DNA of 64,000 bases, taken from Verrucomicrobiota bacterium. Lineage in GTDB: Bacteria; Verrucomicrobiota; Verrucomicrobiia; Limisphaerales; DSYF01. The first letter of the stretch is position 1. The number at the start of each line of letters is the position of its first letter. The position numbers and the translations under genes are program-made. The stretch lies in assembly GCA_025457615.1 (NCBI GenBank), contig JALOTZ010000019.1:1-64000 (forward strand), in the 5' to 3' direction. Below the pieces are notes generated by a model. That model had not been told where the DNA came from. It saw only the letters and a list, made by a program, of their open reading frames with translations, and made no database searches. Shown one piece after another: positions 12,363 to 21,665 of the stretch.

Positions 12363-12928
12363 TCCTGAACAGCTTCGCCTACAAACTGGCACCAGCCGGC
12401 AACCGGACCAACCTGAGCGAGACCATCGGAGGCAACAACCGAATCTTTACGTGGCAGTATGATGCGCTTTACCGCCTGACCAACGAGACCATCACCGGCA
12501 CCGCACCCGCCGGCACGATCAGCTACCTCTACGACGCAGTCGGCAATCGCACCAACCGGACCAGCAGCGTCAGCGGCATCACCAACCAAACATTCGCTTA
12601 CACGGTCAACGACCGGCTGACCACCGACGGGTATGATGCCAACGGCAACACCACCAACTCCACCGCGAACACCTACCGGTATGACGTGGAGAACCGGCTG
12701 ACCAACGCGGTGGTCGGTGGCACCACCATCACCTACGTGTATGACGGCGACGGCAACCGGGTGCGGAAGATCGTGGGCACGGCCACCAACACGTACCTGG
12801 TGTGCCGCCAGAACCTCACCGGCTACGCACAGGTGCTGGAGGAAACCGTCAATGGAAGCTTGTCCAAAGTCTATGCCTACGGGCTGGATCTGATCGCCCA
12901 GCGCGACGTTGGCGGATCAACCTACTAA
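12359..12928 (+). pseudogene. RHS/YD-repeat core fragment
   Basis: Multiple YD-type repeats: WQYDALYRLTNETI, YLYDAVGNRTNRT, YDANGNTTNS, YRYDVENRLTNAV, YVYDGDGNRVRKIVG; ends abruptly at GGSTY*. Confidence 0.75.
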
Positions 12929-13295
12929 AAAAATGAACTCCACACGCCAACCAATGCACCAGCCGTGCCATGGAAATATGCACTGGCGCGGCTTCTCGGC
13001 CTGCGAACCCTCTCGTGCGAGGAAAGCAAAGCTCGGCCTACGTCAACTGAACATCCCAACAGCTTGCCCACCTCGTGGCACTGCCTGTCCCGCCGTAGCA
13101 ACTCTGCGAAGGCGGATGCCGGTCAACACAGGAGCGTGGTTTGACGAGTCTCTTTCACCTCAGCACGCTCCTTTCGTCTTCAGTCAGGGATGCGACCGCG
13201 CCAGTTATGTCGCCTGAAGGATTCCCATCCGCTTCGCTGCTGGCAACGGGGAACTTGTCTTGTCGCCCCCGCGTCACGATTGGTAACGTCCGGGC

Positions 13296-14858
13296 ATGAC
13301 GAAACGCGCTTCCTCCAGCCCGCGTACCAAGGAAAAAGGCGGCTCCACCGCCCGGCTGCGGGAGGAGCCACCACCCTACGTCACCGCCGGACGTCCGTCG
13401 GCGCTGGTGGACACCCGCGTCGTCTATTGCGGCGACAACCTGGAGCAACTCCAGAAGCTGCCCGACGCCTGCGTGGACCTGATCTACATTGACCCGCCGT
13501 TCAACTCGAACCGCAACTACGAGGTGTTCTGGGGCGAGACGAAGGAGAAACGCGCGTTCGAGGATCGCCACGCCAACACGCAGGCCTACCTCGACTACAT
13601 GCGCCCGCGCTGCGTCGAACTGGCCCGCGTGCTCAAGAGGACGGGCAGCTTCTACTACCACTGCGACTGGCACGCCTCCCATTACGTCAAAGTCATGCTC
13701 GACCAGATTCTCGGGGAGAACAATTTCATCAACGAGATCGTCTGGAAACGCAGTGACGCGAAAAGCGATGTGGGGCAGGGCGCCAAGCACTTTGGACGCG
13801 TGCATGACAGCATTTTCTATTACGCGGGCAGTGCGGAGTACACCTTCAATCCCAAGTTCACGCCACTGCCTCAGTCCACCATTGATTCATGGTACAAGCA
13901 CGTCGAGGAGGGCACGGGCCGGCGATACAACAAGGCCGATGTAACCGGTCCGGGAGGAGCGGCCAAGGGCTGCCCGGTTTACGAGTGGCATGGGATCACG
14001 CGCGCTTGGCGCTACAGCAGAGAGAACATGGAACGGCTGGAGCGGGAAGGGCGACTCGTTTACAGCAAGACCGGGATGGCTTACCAGAAGCGCTACCTCG
14101 ACGAAAGCAAGGGGGTGGCGCTCAGCAGTTGGTGGGATGACATCGACATGCTCCGTGGGATTAGCGGTGCCGGGGAGCGTCTCGGCTATCCGACACAGAA
14201 ACCCTTGAAGTTGCTCGAACGGATCATCGAAGTCAGCAGCCACGAGAACGACATCGTGCTGGACGCCTTCTGCGGCTGCGGCACCGCGCTGGTGGCAGCG
14301 CAGAAACTCAAGCGCCAGTGGATCGGCATTGACATCTCACCCACAGCCTGCCGCGTCATGGCCAAGCGCCTGCGGGACGTTTGCGGAGTGCCGGAAGATG
14401 AGTCGCTCTGGAAGGCCGGGCGCGGGTTCGTGGTGCGGGACCTGCCTTGGACTGAGGACAAGCTGCGCGCCATCCCACCGTTCGAGTTCGAGAACTGGGC
14501 GGTCATCGCCTTGGGCGGCATCCCGAACAAGACCAAGGTAGGCGATTACGGCATTGATGGCCGCATCTTTCCCGTCGGCGCCGAACCGGCGGCGTTGCGG
14601 GAAGGCGAACTGCAACTCACCGAGCGCTGGTATCCGATTCAGGTGAAGCAGAAGGACCGGGTGGGCCGTCCGGACATTGACGCCTTCCAGACGGCGATGC
14701 GCCGGAGCAAGCGGGACAAGGGCTTCTTCGTGGCGTTCGACTACACGGAGGACGCCTTGCGCGAGATTGACCGCTTCTTCAAGGCCGACCACGCCGTCAT
14801 CGTTCCGCTGACGGTCCAGGAAATCCTGGACGAGCAGATCGCGAGGAAACTGGCTTAA
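13296..14858 (+). CDS. beta-class adenine-type DNA methyltransferase with C-terminal Mrr/PD-(D/E)XK-like domain
   Basis: Motif IV DPPFNSNRNYE precedes motif I DAFCGCGTAL (beta-class order); C-terminus has GDYGIDGRIFP...WYPIQVKQKDRVGRPDIDAFQ, resembling D-(Q)xK nuclease motifs. Confidence 0.88.
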   Translation: MTKRASSSPRTKEKGGSTARLREEPPPYVTAGRPSALVDTRVVYCGDNLEQLQKLPDACVDLIYIDPPFNSNRNYEVFWGETKEKRAFEDRHANTQAYLDYMRPRCVELARVLKRTGSFYYHCDWHASHYVKVMLDQILGENNFINEIVWKRSDAKSDVGQGAKHFGRVHDSIFYYAGSAEYTFNPKFTPLPQSTIDSWYKHVEEGTGRRYNKADVTGPGGAAKGCPVYEWHGITRAWRYSRENMERLEREGRLVYSKTGMAYQKRYLDESKGVALSSWWDDIDMLRGISGAGERLGYPTQKPLKLLERIIEVSSHENDIVLDAFCGCGTALVAAQKLKRQWIGIDISPTACRVMAKRLRDVCGVPEDESLWKAGRGFVVRDLPWTEDKLRAIPPFEFENWAVIALGGIPNKTKVGDYGIDGRIFPVGAEPAALREGELQLTERWYPIQVKQKDRVGRPDIDAFQTAMRRSKRDKGFFVAFDYTEDALREIDRFFKADHAVIVPLTVQEILDEQIARKLA

Positions 14859-14873
14859 CAACAGTCCGTCGAT

Positions 14874-15040
14874 ATGGGTGAGTGGTCCAAAAAAGTTGGC
14901 GACCTCGGTGAAAAAGTTGCTGGCGGGTTCCTGCGTTTGATCGGCTGGGGGGCTGGCGATTCTGGCCTTGCGTTGCCGTGCACTCGTCCGGACACCCATC
15001 AGCGAGCCGACCATCCCCGCACGACCCACGGCATTGATTA
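14874..15040 (+). pseudogene. truncated N-terminal fragment of a possible defence-associated protein
   Basis: MGEWSKKVGDLGEKVAGGFLRLIGWGAGDSGLALPCTRPDTHQRADHPRTTHGIDYL, then apparently non-coding sequence; recalled similarity only. Confidence 0.35.
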
Positions 15041-15295
15041 CCTGGTGCCGCTGCGATCAGGTTTTGAGAAAGGGGGAAGGAGATCGAGGGTGTCGGGGGC
15101 CAGGCGGACAACTTGGCCGAATTGGTGAACAATCCGGCCAACCAGGTCTGGAGGTTGGAGCGTTCCACCAACAGGCACGATTGGACTCCGCTGGCCACCT
15201 TGCGAGTGCATAGCGGAATGGCGCGGCAGGTGGCCATCGGCGTTGGCTGTCCCGGCAAGCTTGTGTTTTCATCGCCCGCGAAATAGATTCGCCGC

Positions 15296-15748
15296 ATGAG
15301 CAGCGACGTCGTCCCGGTGGAAATTCGCGCCATTCGTCCCGATCGGTCCTGGTATGCCCTTTACCTGGGCGCGGATTCCAAGGTCTTCGTGATGGTGGTC
15401 GAATCCCATGTGGGCTCGGCCATCGAACGTTACCTGTTCGGCCAGAAATCCGACCGTCCGCAGACCCACGACCTCATCCAACTGGTTTTCAAGGGCCTGG
15501 GGGTCACGGTGGAACGGGTGGTGATCTCGGAGGTGAAGGATTCGGTCTATTACGCGCGCCTGATTCTTCAGCAGAACAACGAACTGGGACGCAAGGTCAT
15601 CGAGTTGGATGCGCGTCCCAGCGATTGCCTCGCGCTGGCCACGGCCCTGAAACGCCCGATCTTCGTGACCCGCAAGGTGCTGGATCAGGTGAATGACCAA
15701 AGCGACAGCCTGGAACGCAGCGGCGATTGGGAGAACCCGCAGGAATAG
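15296..15748 (+). CDS. bifunctional nuclease family protein (DUF151)
   Basis: 150 aa; LDARPSDCLALATALKRPIFVTRKVLDQ typical of the DUF151 family. Confidence 0.88.
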   Translation: MSSDVVPVEIRAIRPDRSWYALYLGADSKVFVMVVESHVGSAIERYLFGQKSDRPQTHDLIQLVFKGLGVTVERVVISEVKDSVYYARLILQQNNELGRKVIELDARPSDCLALATALKRPIFVTRKVLDQVNDQSDSLERSGDWENPQE

Positions 15749-15751
15749 GGC

Positions 15752-16909
15752 ATGCCCCCCGCCACTTCCAAAGGCGCCCCATCCGTCTGCCTGATCCATG
15801 GCGAGGACGATTTCAGCGTCAAACAGAAGGCGCGCGCCCTGTTCGCCGAGTGGGCCGCCGGCCTCGAGAGCATGGACCAGGAGACCATCGACGCCACCGC
15901 CGGCCATTCGGAGGAAGCCCTGCGCGCGCTGGGCCGGCTTCGCGAAGCTCTCAACACCCTGCCCTTCTTCGGCGGCAGCAAGCTGGTGTGGTTCAAGGAT
16001 TGCAACTTCCTCGGGGACGACCGCACCGCCTCCGCGCAATCGGTGACGGAGGCGCTGGGTGAACTTGCGGATGAACTCAAGGGGTTCTCCTGGCAGGGCG
16101 TCCGGCTCCTGATCAGCGCCGGCAAGGTGGACAAGCGCCGCACCCTGTTCAAGACCCTCGACAAACTCGGCGCGGTCGAGGAATGCCACGGGTGGTCGGT
16201 CAACGACAAAGACTGGGCCGCGCAAGCCGAAGCCTGGGCCCTGCAGGCGATCCGCTCGCAGAACAAGCAGATCCAGGACGACGCTCTCGGTGAACTGATC
16301 GAACGCGCCGGGGGGCAACCCCAGCAACTGGCCTCCGAGGTCGAGAAGCTCGTACTGTATGTCGGCCAACGGGCGGGGATCACCCGTCAGGATGTCGAGG
16401 CCATCTGCCTGCGCAGCAAACAGGCCCGAGCCTACGCCCTCGGGGACGCCCTGGGAGATCGCGATCTCCCCACCCTGCTCCGCCGGCTTGACGAGGAATT
16501 GTGGGAGGTCAAACTGGACACGCAAAAGTCCGAGATCGGGTTGCTCTACGGAATCATCTCGAAAGTGCGATCGATGTTGCTGCTCAAAGAAATGCTCAGA
16601 CAGAAGTGGCTCCGGCCCTGCAAAGACTTCTCCTCCTTCAAATCCCAACTGGAACGCATCCCGACCGACCGCCTGCCCGAGGACCGGCGCTACAGCCCCT
16701 TGGGAGTGAATCCCTACGTCCTGTTCAAAGCCCTCCCGCAAGCCGCCCATTACACGACCGAGGAACTGGTGAAGGCCATGGGCCTGCTGCTCCAGTGCAA
16801 CCGCCGCCTCGTCGGCAGCGGCATCCATCCGGCCCTGCTGATCCAGCAAACCTTGGTACAGATCGTCGGCACCGGGGCCCTCCCACGCCCGAAAGGCCGC
16901 CCCGCATGA
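15752..16909 (+). CDS. holA: DNA polymerase III subunit delta
   Basis: 385 aa; LIHGEDDFSVKQKARALF, RAGGQPQQLASEVEKLVLYVG, and C-terminal LLLQCNRRLVGSG. Confidence 0.88.
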   Translation: MPPATSKGAPSVCLIHGEDDFSVKQKARALFAEWAAGLESMDQETIDATAGHSEEALRALGRLREALNTLPFFGGSKLVWFKDCNFLGDDRTASAQSVTEALGELADELKGFSWQGVRLLISAGKVDKRRTLFKTLDKLGAVEECHGWSVNDKDWAAQAEAWALQAIRSQNKQIQDDALGELIERAGGQPQQLASEVEKLVLYVGQRAGITRQDVEAICLRSKQARAYALGDALGDRDLPTLLRRLDEELWEVKLDTQKSEIGLLYGIISKVRSMLLLKEMLRQKWLRPCKDFSSFKSQLERIPTDRLPEDRRYSPLGVNPYVLFKALPQAAHYTTEELVKAMGLLLQCNRRLVGSGIHPALLIQQTLVQIVGTGALPRPKGRPA

Positions 16910-17430
16910 ACCGCCCGGCCCCCGAGATCCTGGTTTGCGCCGACGGCACCAGCGTCTGCATCCGCATCCGCGGACGCGCGGACGTCACCATCAGCGTGGG
17001 ATTCAAGGAATTGCTGACGGGGCTCCATGAGCGGGGGTTTCAGCATTACGAACTGGAGTTGTCCGAGTGCCAGGTCATGGACAGCACGTTCCTGGGCGTG
17101 TTGTGCGGGTTCGCCCAGCGTCGTGAGGCCGGAAGCGACGGGAGGTACGAGAAACCGATTCTACTGAACGCGAACGAACGGATCACGGGCCTGCTCACCA
17201 GCCTGGGGGTGAGCGAAATGTTCGTGTTCCGGACCGGACGTCCGTCCGACGAGGGGCCCTGTGCAGCGGTTCCCCCAGGCCCGGGACGTCCGAGCCGCGA
17301 GGATCTGGACAGCACCTCGCTCGAGGCTCACCAGACCTTGATGGCCCTGAACCCGGACAACATCCCCCGGTTCAAGGATCTGACCGAGTTCCTGGCCGAG
17401 GATCTAAAGAAGTTGAGGAGCTCCCAGTGA
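16906..17430 (+). CDS. STAS-domain protein (anti-sigma-factor-antagonist-like)
   Basis: ATG overlaps the holA stop (ATGA); ELELSECQVMDSTFLGVLCGFAQRR is STAS-like with the D-S-T phospho-site region. Start trimmed from the longer ORF. Confidence 0.82.
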   Translation: MNRPAPEILVCADGTSVCIRIRGRADVTISVGFKELLTGLHERGFQHYELELSECQVMDSTFLGVLCGFAQRREAGSDGRYEKPILLNANERITGLLTSLGVSEMFVFRTGRPSDEGPCAAVPPGPGRPSREDLDSTSLEAHQTLMALNPDNIPRFKDLTEFLAEDLKKLRSSQ

Positions 17431-18899
17431 GCGGCGCCTTCCTGGTGCAGGCCGGCCTGCTGGGGGCCATCGAAGGGATGGCCGCGCTCTGGGCGACACT
17501 CTTTTTCGCCGCCTGCGGCCTGGTGGCTCTCCTGCGCCTCAAGCTCAACGCGGAACAAACGCGCGCCAGGGAACTCGAAGTTCTTGTGGACTTCGCCGCC
17601 CGCCGGCGGCGTCTGGCCATGGAACTGTTCCAGGTCCTCGGGTCAGCCTTCGAGACCCGGGTCAGCCTGGACAACCTGCTTCGCTCCACCGCGGTTTTCT
17701 TCATGCGCATCGCCCAGGCCACCGGCGCCATCGTGTACGTGCTCGATCGCGAGCGGGAACGGCTGAAACCCGCCGCCCTCTGCGGCACGCTGGGCGGGTC
17801 GATCGGGTCCGGCGCCGCCCGGCTCCAGCAGGAATCGCCCGGCATTCCCCTCGGCGAGGGGATCCTCGGCGAGGCCGCGCTCTACGGCCGCCCGGTGTTC
17901 ATCAACGATTGCTCGACCGACACGCGCCTGGAGTTTCTCGGCACTTCCACCCTGCGAATTGAGAACGCGATGGTGGTCCCTCTCCGGTTTCGCGACCGTT
18001 CCCTCGGAGTGCTGGTGGTGGTGAATCACATGGGCGAGGACGGCACCGTGGGCAAGCCCTTCGGCCGGGTTGAGTTTCAACTGCTGGAAGCGCTGGCCAT
18101 GTACGCCGCCGGAGCCCTCTACCTCGCGCTCACCTACCTCGAGCAGGCCGAGAAACAGCGGCTGGACTTCGACCTGGGCGTGGCCAGCGAAATCCAGCGC
18201 ATGCTCCAACCACAACATTCCCCGGTGCTGCGCAATCTCTCCGTCGTGGGCCAAAGCCGTCCGGCTTATCGCGTGGGCGGGGATCACTATGATTTCATCG
18301 AACTCGGCGGCTCCCGCCTGGGGGTGCTTATCGCAGACGTGTCCGGCAAGGGCGTCACCGGGGCGCTGGTCATGGCCATCTGCCACGCCATCGTCCGCAC
18401 CCACGCCGCCCGCCATTTGCAGCCAGCCGACGCCGTCAAAGAATTCCGCCGGCTCCTGATCGAGGACATTCCCGAGGACCGGTTCATCACCCTGACCTAC
18501 GGCATCCTCGACACCGAGACCCGTGAGTTCCGGTTCGCCCGCGCCGGTCACGATCCCCTGCTCTGCTACCGTGCCGCCTCCGGCGCGGTGGAGGTCCTGT
18601 CCCCCAAAGGCGGCGCGATCGGACTGGATCGCACTGACCGCTTTGATCGCAGCCTCGAACAACAATCCATCACCCTCGCGCCCGGAGACACGATTGTGTT
18701 GTTCACGGACGGGCTGACCGAGGCGGAGAATCCAGAGGGAGACGAGTTCAGTCTGAACCGGCTCAAAGCGTTGATCGCCGAGCGGGGAAGTTACACCGCC
18801 GCAGACTTGGGCCGGGTCATTTACGAGGGCGTGGAGGCGTTCGCCAAGGGCGCCCCTCCCTTGGACGATCAAACCCTCGTGGTGATCAAGGCCCGCTGA
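17427..18899 (+). CDS. GAF-SpoIIE family PP2C-type serine phosphatase
   Basis: GTG start overlaps the STAS stop; GGDHYDFIELGGSRLGVLIADVSGKGVTGAL...RFARAGHDPLL...LFTDGLTEAENPEGDEF. Confidence 0.93.
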   Translation: MSGAFLVQAGLLGAIEGMAALWATLFFAACGLVALLRLKLNAEQTRARELEVLVDFAARRRRLAMELFQVLGSAFETRVSLDNLLRSTAVFFMRIAQATGAIVYVLDRERERLKPAALCGTLGGSIGSGAARLQQESPGIPLGEGILGEAALYGRPVFINDCSTDTRLEFLGTSTLRIENAMVVPLRFRDRSLGVLVVVNHMGEDGTVGKPFGRVEFQLLEALAMYAAGALYLALTYLEQAEKQRLDFDLGVASEIQRMLQPQHSPVLRNLSVVGQSRPAYRVGGDHYDFIELGGSRLGVLIADVSGKGVTGALVMAICHAIVRTHAARHLQPADAVKEFRRLLIEDIPEDRFITLTYGILDTETREFRFARAGHDPLLCYRAASGAVEVLSPKGGAIGLDRTDRFDRSLEQQSITLAPGDTIVLFTDGLTEAENPEGDEFSLNRLKALIAERGSYTAADLGRVIYEGVEAFAKGAPPLDDQTLVVIKAR

Positions 18900-18908
18900 A
18901 GATTTCCC

Positions 18909-20168
18909 TTGAACCCGGATCCCTCCGCACGCCTTTTTCCACCCCGCCGCTCGGCCCATCCGCGCCGCGTGGTGGTGACCGGAGGCGGCGTGATCACAGC
19001 GCTGGGCCAGGGCTGGGCACCCAACGCCGCCGGATTTCGCGCCGGTCACTGCGGCATCCGCCCGGTCTCGCTCTTCGATGTCTCAGGCCAGCGGGTCAAG
19101 GTGGCCGCGGAGGCGGTGGTTCCCGAAACCATCCCGGGCTCGCGCCTTTCCCCAAAGCGTCTCTCCCGCTCGGACCGGGCCACCCGACTGCTCCTGACCG
19201 CCGGTCATGAGGCTTGGACCCAGTCGGGCTGGGAGACGACAGACCGCCTGCCCTTGATCCTCGCCACCACCAGCGGCGGGATGCCCCTGGGCGAAGCTTA
19301 CTATCGCGACACCCTCACCCACCCGACGCATCGGCGCCAGCAACCCACGCGCATCCTCAGCTACCAGGCCCAGCGCCAAGGCATCGATCTGCTGGACTCC
19401 CTGGGCTGCTCCGGATCCGTCTCGATCATCGCCAATGCCTGCGCCTCCGGCTCGAACGCCATCGGTCACGCGTGGGAAACCGTGCGGTCCGGACAGGCCG
19501 ATCGGGTGCTGGCCGGCGGTTACGACGGACTGTGCCATCTGGTCTTTGCCGGCTTCGACTCGCTGCAGGCGCTGTCCCCCACGCAGTGCCGTCCGTTCGA
19601 TGCCGCCCGGGACGGGCTGGCCTTGGGCGAAGGAGCGGCCGTGCTGGCGTTGGAAACCCTCGAGTCCGCCCGCCACCGCTCAGCCGACATCCTCGGCGAA
19701 ATCATCGGTTACGGTGCTTCGACCGACACGCACCACCTCACCCAACCGCACCCCGAAGGCGCTGCCGCGCTCGCCTCCATGCACCAAGCCACGCAGGTCG
19801 CCGGCATCCACCCTTCCGAAGTCCACTACATCAACGCCCACGGCACGGGCACCGTCCTGAACGACGCCGCCGAAGCCGCCGCCCTCAATGCCTGGGCTGG
19901 CGAGGCGGTTTCCCATCTCCACGTCAGTTCCACCAAGGCGTCCGTGGGACATCTGCTGGGCGCGGCGGGCGCCGTCGAAGCCGCCGTCTGCCTGATGGCG
20001 CTCGACGGACAATGGCTGCCGCCCTCGCTCTCCACAGTCACCGTCGATCCCGCCTGCCGGTTCCAGGTGATCACCCAACCCGCCCAAGCCAGCCTCAACA
20101 TCGCGCTGTCCAACTCGTTCGGCTTCGGCGGCGCCAACGCCACGTTGATCTTCAGGAGGTGGACATGA
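18909..20168 (+). CDS. beta-ketoacyl-ACP synthase (FabF-type), catalytic
   Basis: Intact Cys-His-His triad: NACASGSNAIGHA, NAHGTGTVLND, KASVGHLLGAAGAVEA; TTG start. Confidence 0.92.
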   Translation: MNPDPSARLFPPRRSAHPRRVVVTGGGVITALGQGWAPNAAGFRAGHCGIRPVSLFDVSGQRVKVAAEAVVPETIPGSRLSPKRLSRSDRATRLLLTAGHEAWTQSGWETTDRLPLILATTSGGMPLGEAYYRDTLTHPTHRRQQPTRILSYQAQRQGIDLLDSLGCSGSVSIIANACASGSNAIGHAWETVRSGQADRVLAGGYDGLCHLVFAGFDSLQALSPTQCRPFDAARDGLALGEGAAVLALETLESARHRSADILGEIIGYGASTDTHHLTQPHPEGAAALASMHQATQVAGIHPSEVHYINAHGTGTVLNDAAEAAALNAWAGEAVSHLHVSSTKASVGHLLGAAGAVEAAVCLMALDGQWLPPSLSTVTVDPACRFQVITQPAQASLNIALSNSFGFGGANATLIFRRWT

Positions 20169-21190
20169 GCGGCATCCGAGTAACCGGTTGGGGCGCGGTC
20201 TCGCCCGCAGGCTGGGGTGTTCTGCCGCTCATCGAAGTGTGCACGAACGCCCAGCCCTGCGAGACGGCACCTCTAACCTGTCCCGGCTGGCCGAAACCGA
20301 TCCCCGTCCGCCGGGTCCCCCCTCCGACGCCACGACCGACCTTCCTGGCGCACCCACGCCTTCGACGCAGCAGTTCCATCTCGCTCCACACGGCGGCCGC
20401 CGCGCTCGAGGCGTTGGGGCCTCGACTCGAGGCGATCCAATCCGGCCAACGCAGACTGGGGATCGTGTTTACTTCGCTCACCGGCTGTGTTTCCTATTCG
20501 CGCCGGTTCTACGATGAGGTGCTGAAGGATCCCGCCACCGCCAGCCCGATCCTCTTTCCGGAAACCGTCTTCAACGCGCCGTCCAGCCACCTCGCGGCGT
20601 ACCTAAACACCCAGGCCATCAACTACACCATGATCGGAGACCCCGGCACGTTCCTGCAAGGACTGGCCGTCGCGGCCGGTTGGCTCCTGGATGGACGGGT
20701 GGACCTCGGCCTCGTGATCGGCGCGGAGGAACTCGATTGGCTGGTCGCCACCGCCCAGCGCCGCTTCAGTTCGGACGTGGTGATCAGTGAAGGCGCCGGT
20801 GCGCTCGTGATCGAGCGAGCGGAGGCATCCGGACCCGGCATCGAAATCGACCGCATCAGCGAGCCCGTGCTCTACACCGCCGCAACCTCCCAGGCGGCCG
20901 CGGTCCGGCGGGTTCGGAACGAGGCGGGCGTGGACAACGCTGACACGGTCTTGGTGGACAGCCTGACCGGCGCCCCACACGTGGACCGGGCTGAGGCGAA
21001 CGCCTGGTCCGATTGGACCGGGCCGCGAATCTCGGTGAAGAAGCTTCTGGGCGAACCCTTCGCGGCGGGCAGCGCCTGGCAATGCGTGGTGGCCGCCGAG
21101 CACCTTTCTCGCGGACGGCACTCCAGCGCCATCGTCAATGTCGTCGGCTGCAACCAGCAAGCCATCGCCGCCCGGCTGGTGGCCCGATAG
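20165..21190 (+). CDS. degenerate ketosynthase homologue (chain-length-factor-like)
   Basis: ATG overlaps the previous stop; KS fold retained (MSGIRVTGWGAVSPAGWG...) but Cys and both His motifs are replaced. Confidence 0.8.
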   Translation: MSGIRVTGWGAVSPAGWGVLPLIEVCTNAQPCETAPLTCPGWPKPIPVRRVPPPTPRPTFLAHPRLRRSSSISLHTAAAALEALGPRLEAIQSGQRRLGIVFTSLTGCVSYSRRFYDEVLKDPATASPILFPETVFNAPSSHLAAYLNTQAINYTMIGDPGTFLQGLAVAAGWLLDGRVDLGLVIGAEELDWLVATAQRRFSSDVVISEGAGALVIERAEASGPGIEIDRISEPVLYTAATSQAAAVRRVRNEAGVDNADTVLVDSLTGAPHVDRAEANAWSDWTGPRISVKKLLGEPFAAGSAWQCVVAAEHLSRGRHSSAIVNVVGCNQQAIAARLVAR

Positions 21191-21375
21191 CCCTTCGGGT
21201 TCCAGCTTGGGGTCGCATCTTCACATTCCATTTGAACCGCTTCCTGACCGGCCTCCGAACCTCGCCTCTCGCCGTGATCTCACGAATGCAGAATGCGGAT
21301 TTCAGGCTTGTCCGGACCGGTCTTCCAGCACAGGCTTCGCGCTCGGGTTGGATTGGCAGCCCCTTCAACGAGACC

Positions 21376-21645
21376 ATGGACGACATTGCCGCACTGAAGA
21401 CGCGCATCAAGGAATTGATGGTCGAAAACCTCATGCTGCAGATTCCGGCCGCCGGGATTGCGGATGACCAGGCGCTGTTCGGCCCGGACAGCCTCGGTCT
21501 GGATTCGGTGGACGCCCTGCAACTGGTCGTGGCCCTGGACAAGAACTTCGGCCTCAAGGTGCCCAATCCGGAAGCCGCCCGCCTGGTGCTCGCGTCCGTC
21601 AACGCCATGGCGGAAGCCGTCCGACAGAAGCAGGCCGGGGGCTGA
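21376..21645 (+). CDS. acyl carrier protein
   Basis: 89 aa; phosphopantetheine attachment motif FGPDSLGLDSVDALQLVVAL. Start trimmed to MDDIAALKTRIKEL. Confidence 0.9.
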   Translation: MDDIAALKTRIKELMVENLMLQIPAAGIADDQALFGPDSLGLDSVDALQLVVALDKNFGLKVPNPEAARLVLASVNAMAEAVRQKQAGG

Positions 21646-21665
21646 GCGCACACTTCGCACCGACC

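Noticed and set aside
10500-15300. Insertion sequence or integrase expected near the scrambled RHS/MTase patch
   Set aside because: No transposase, integrase, target-site duplication or terminal inverted repeat could be identified by reading.
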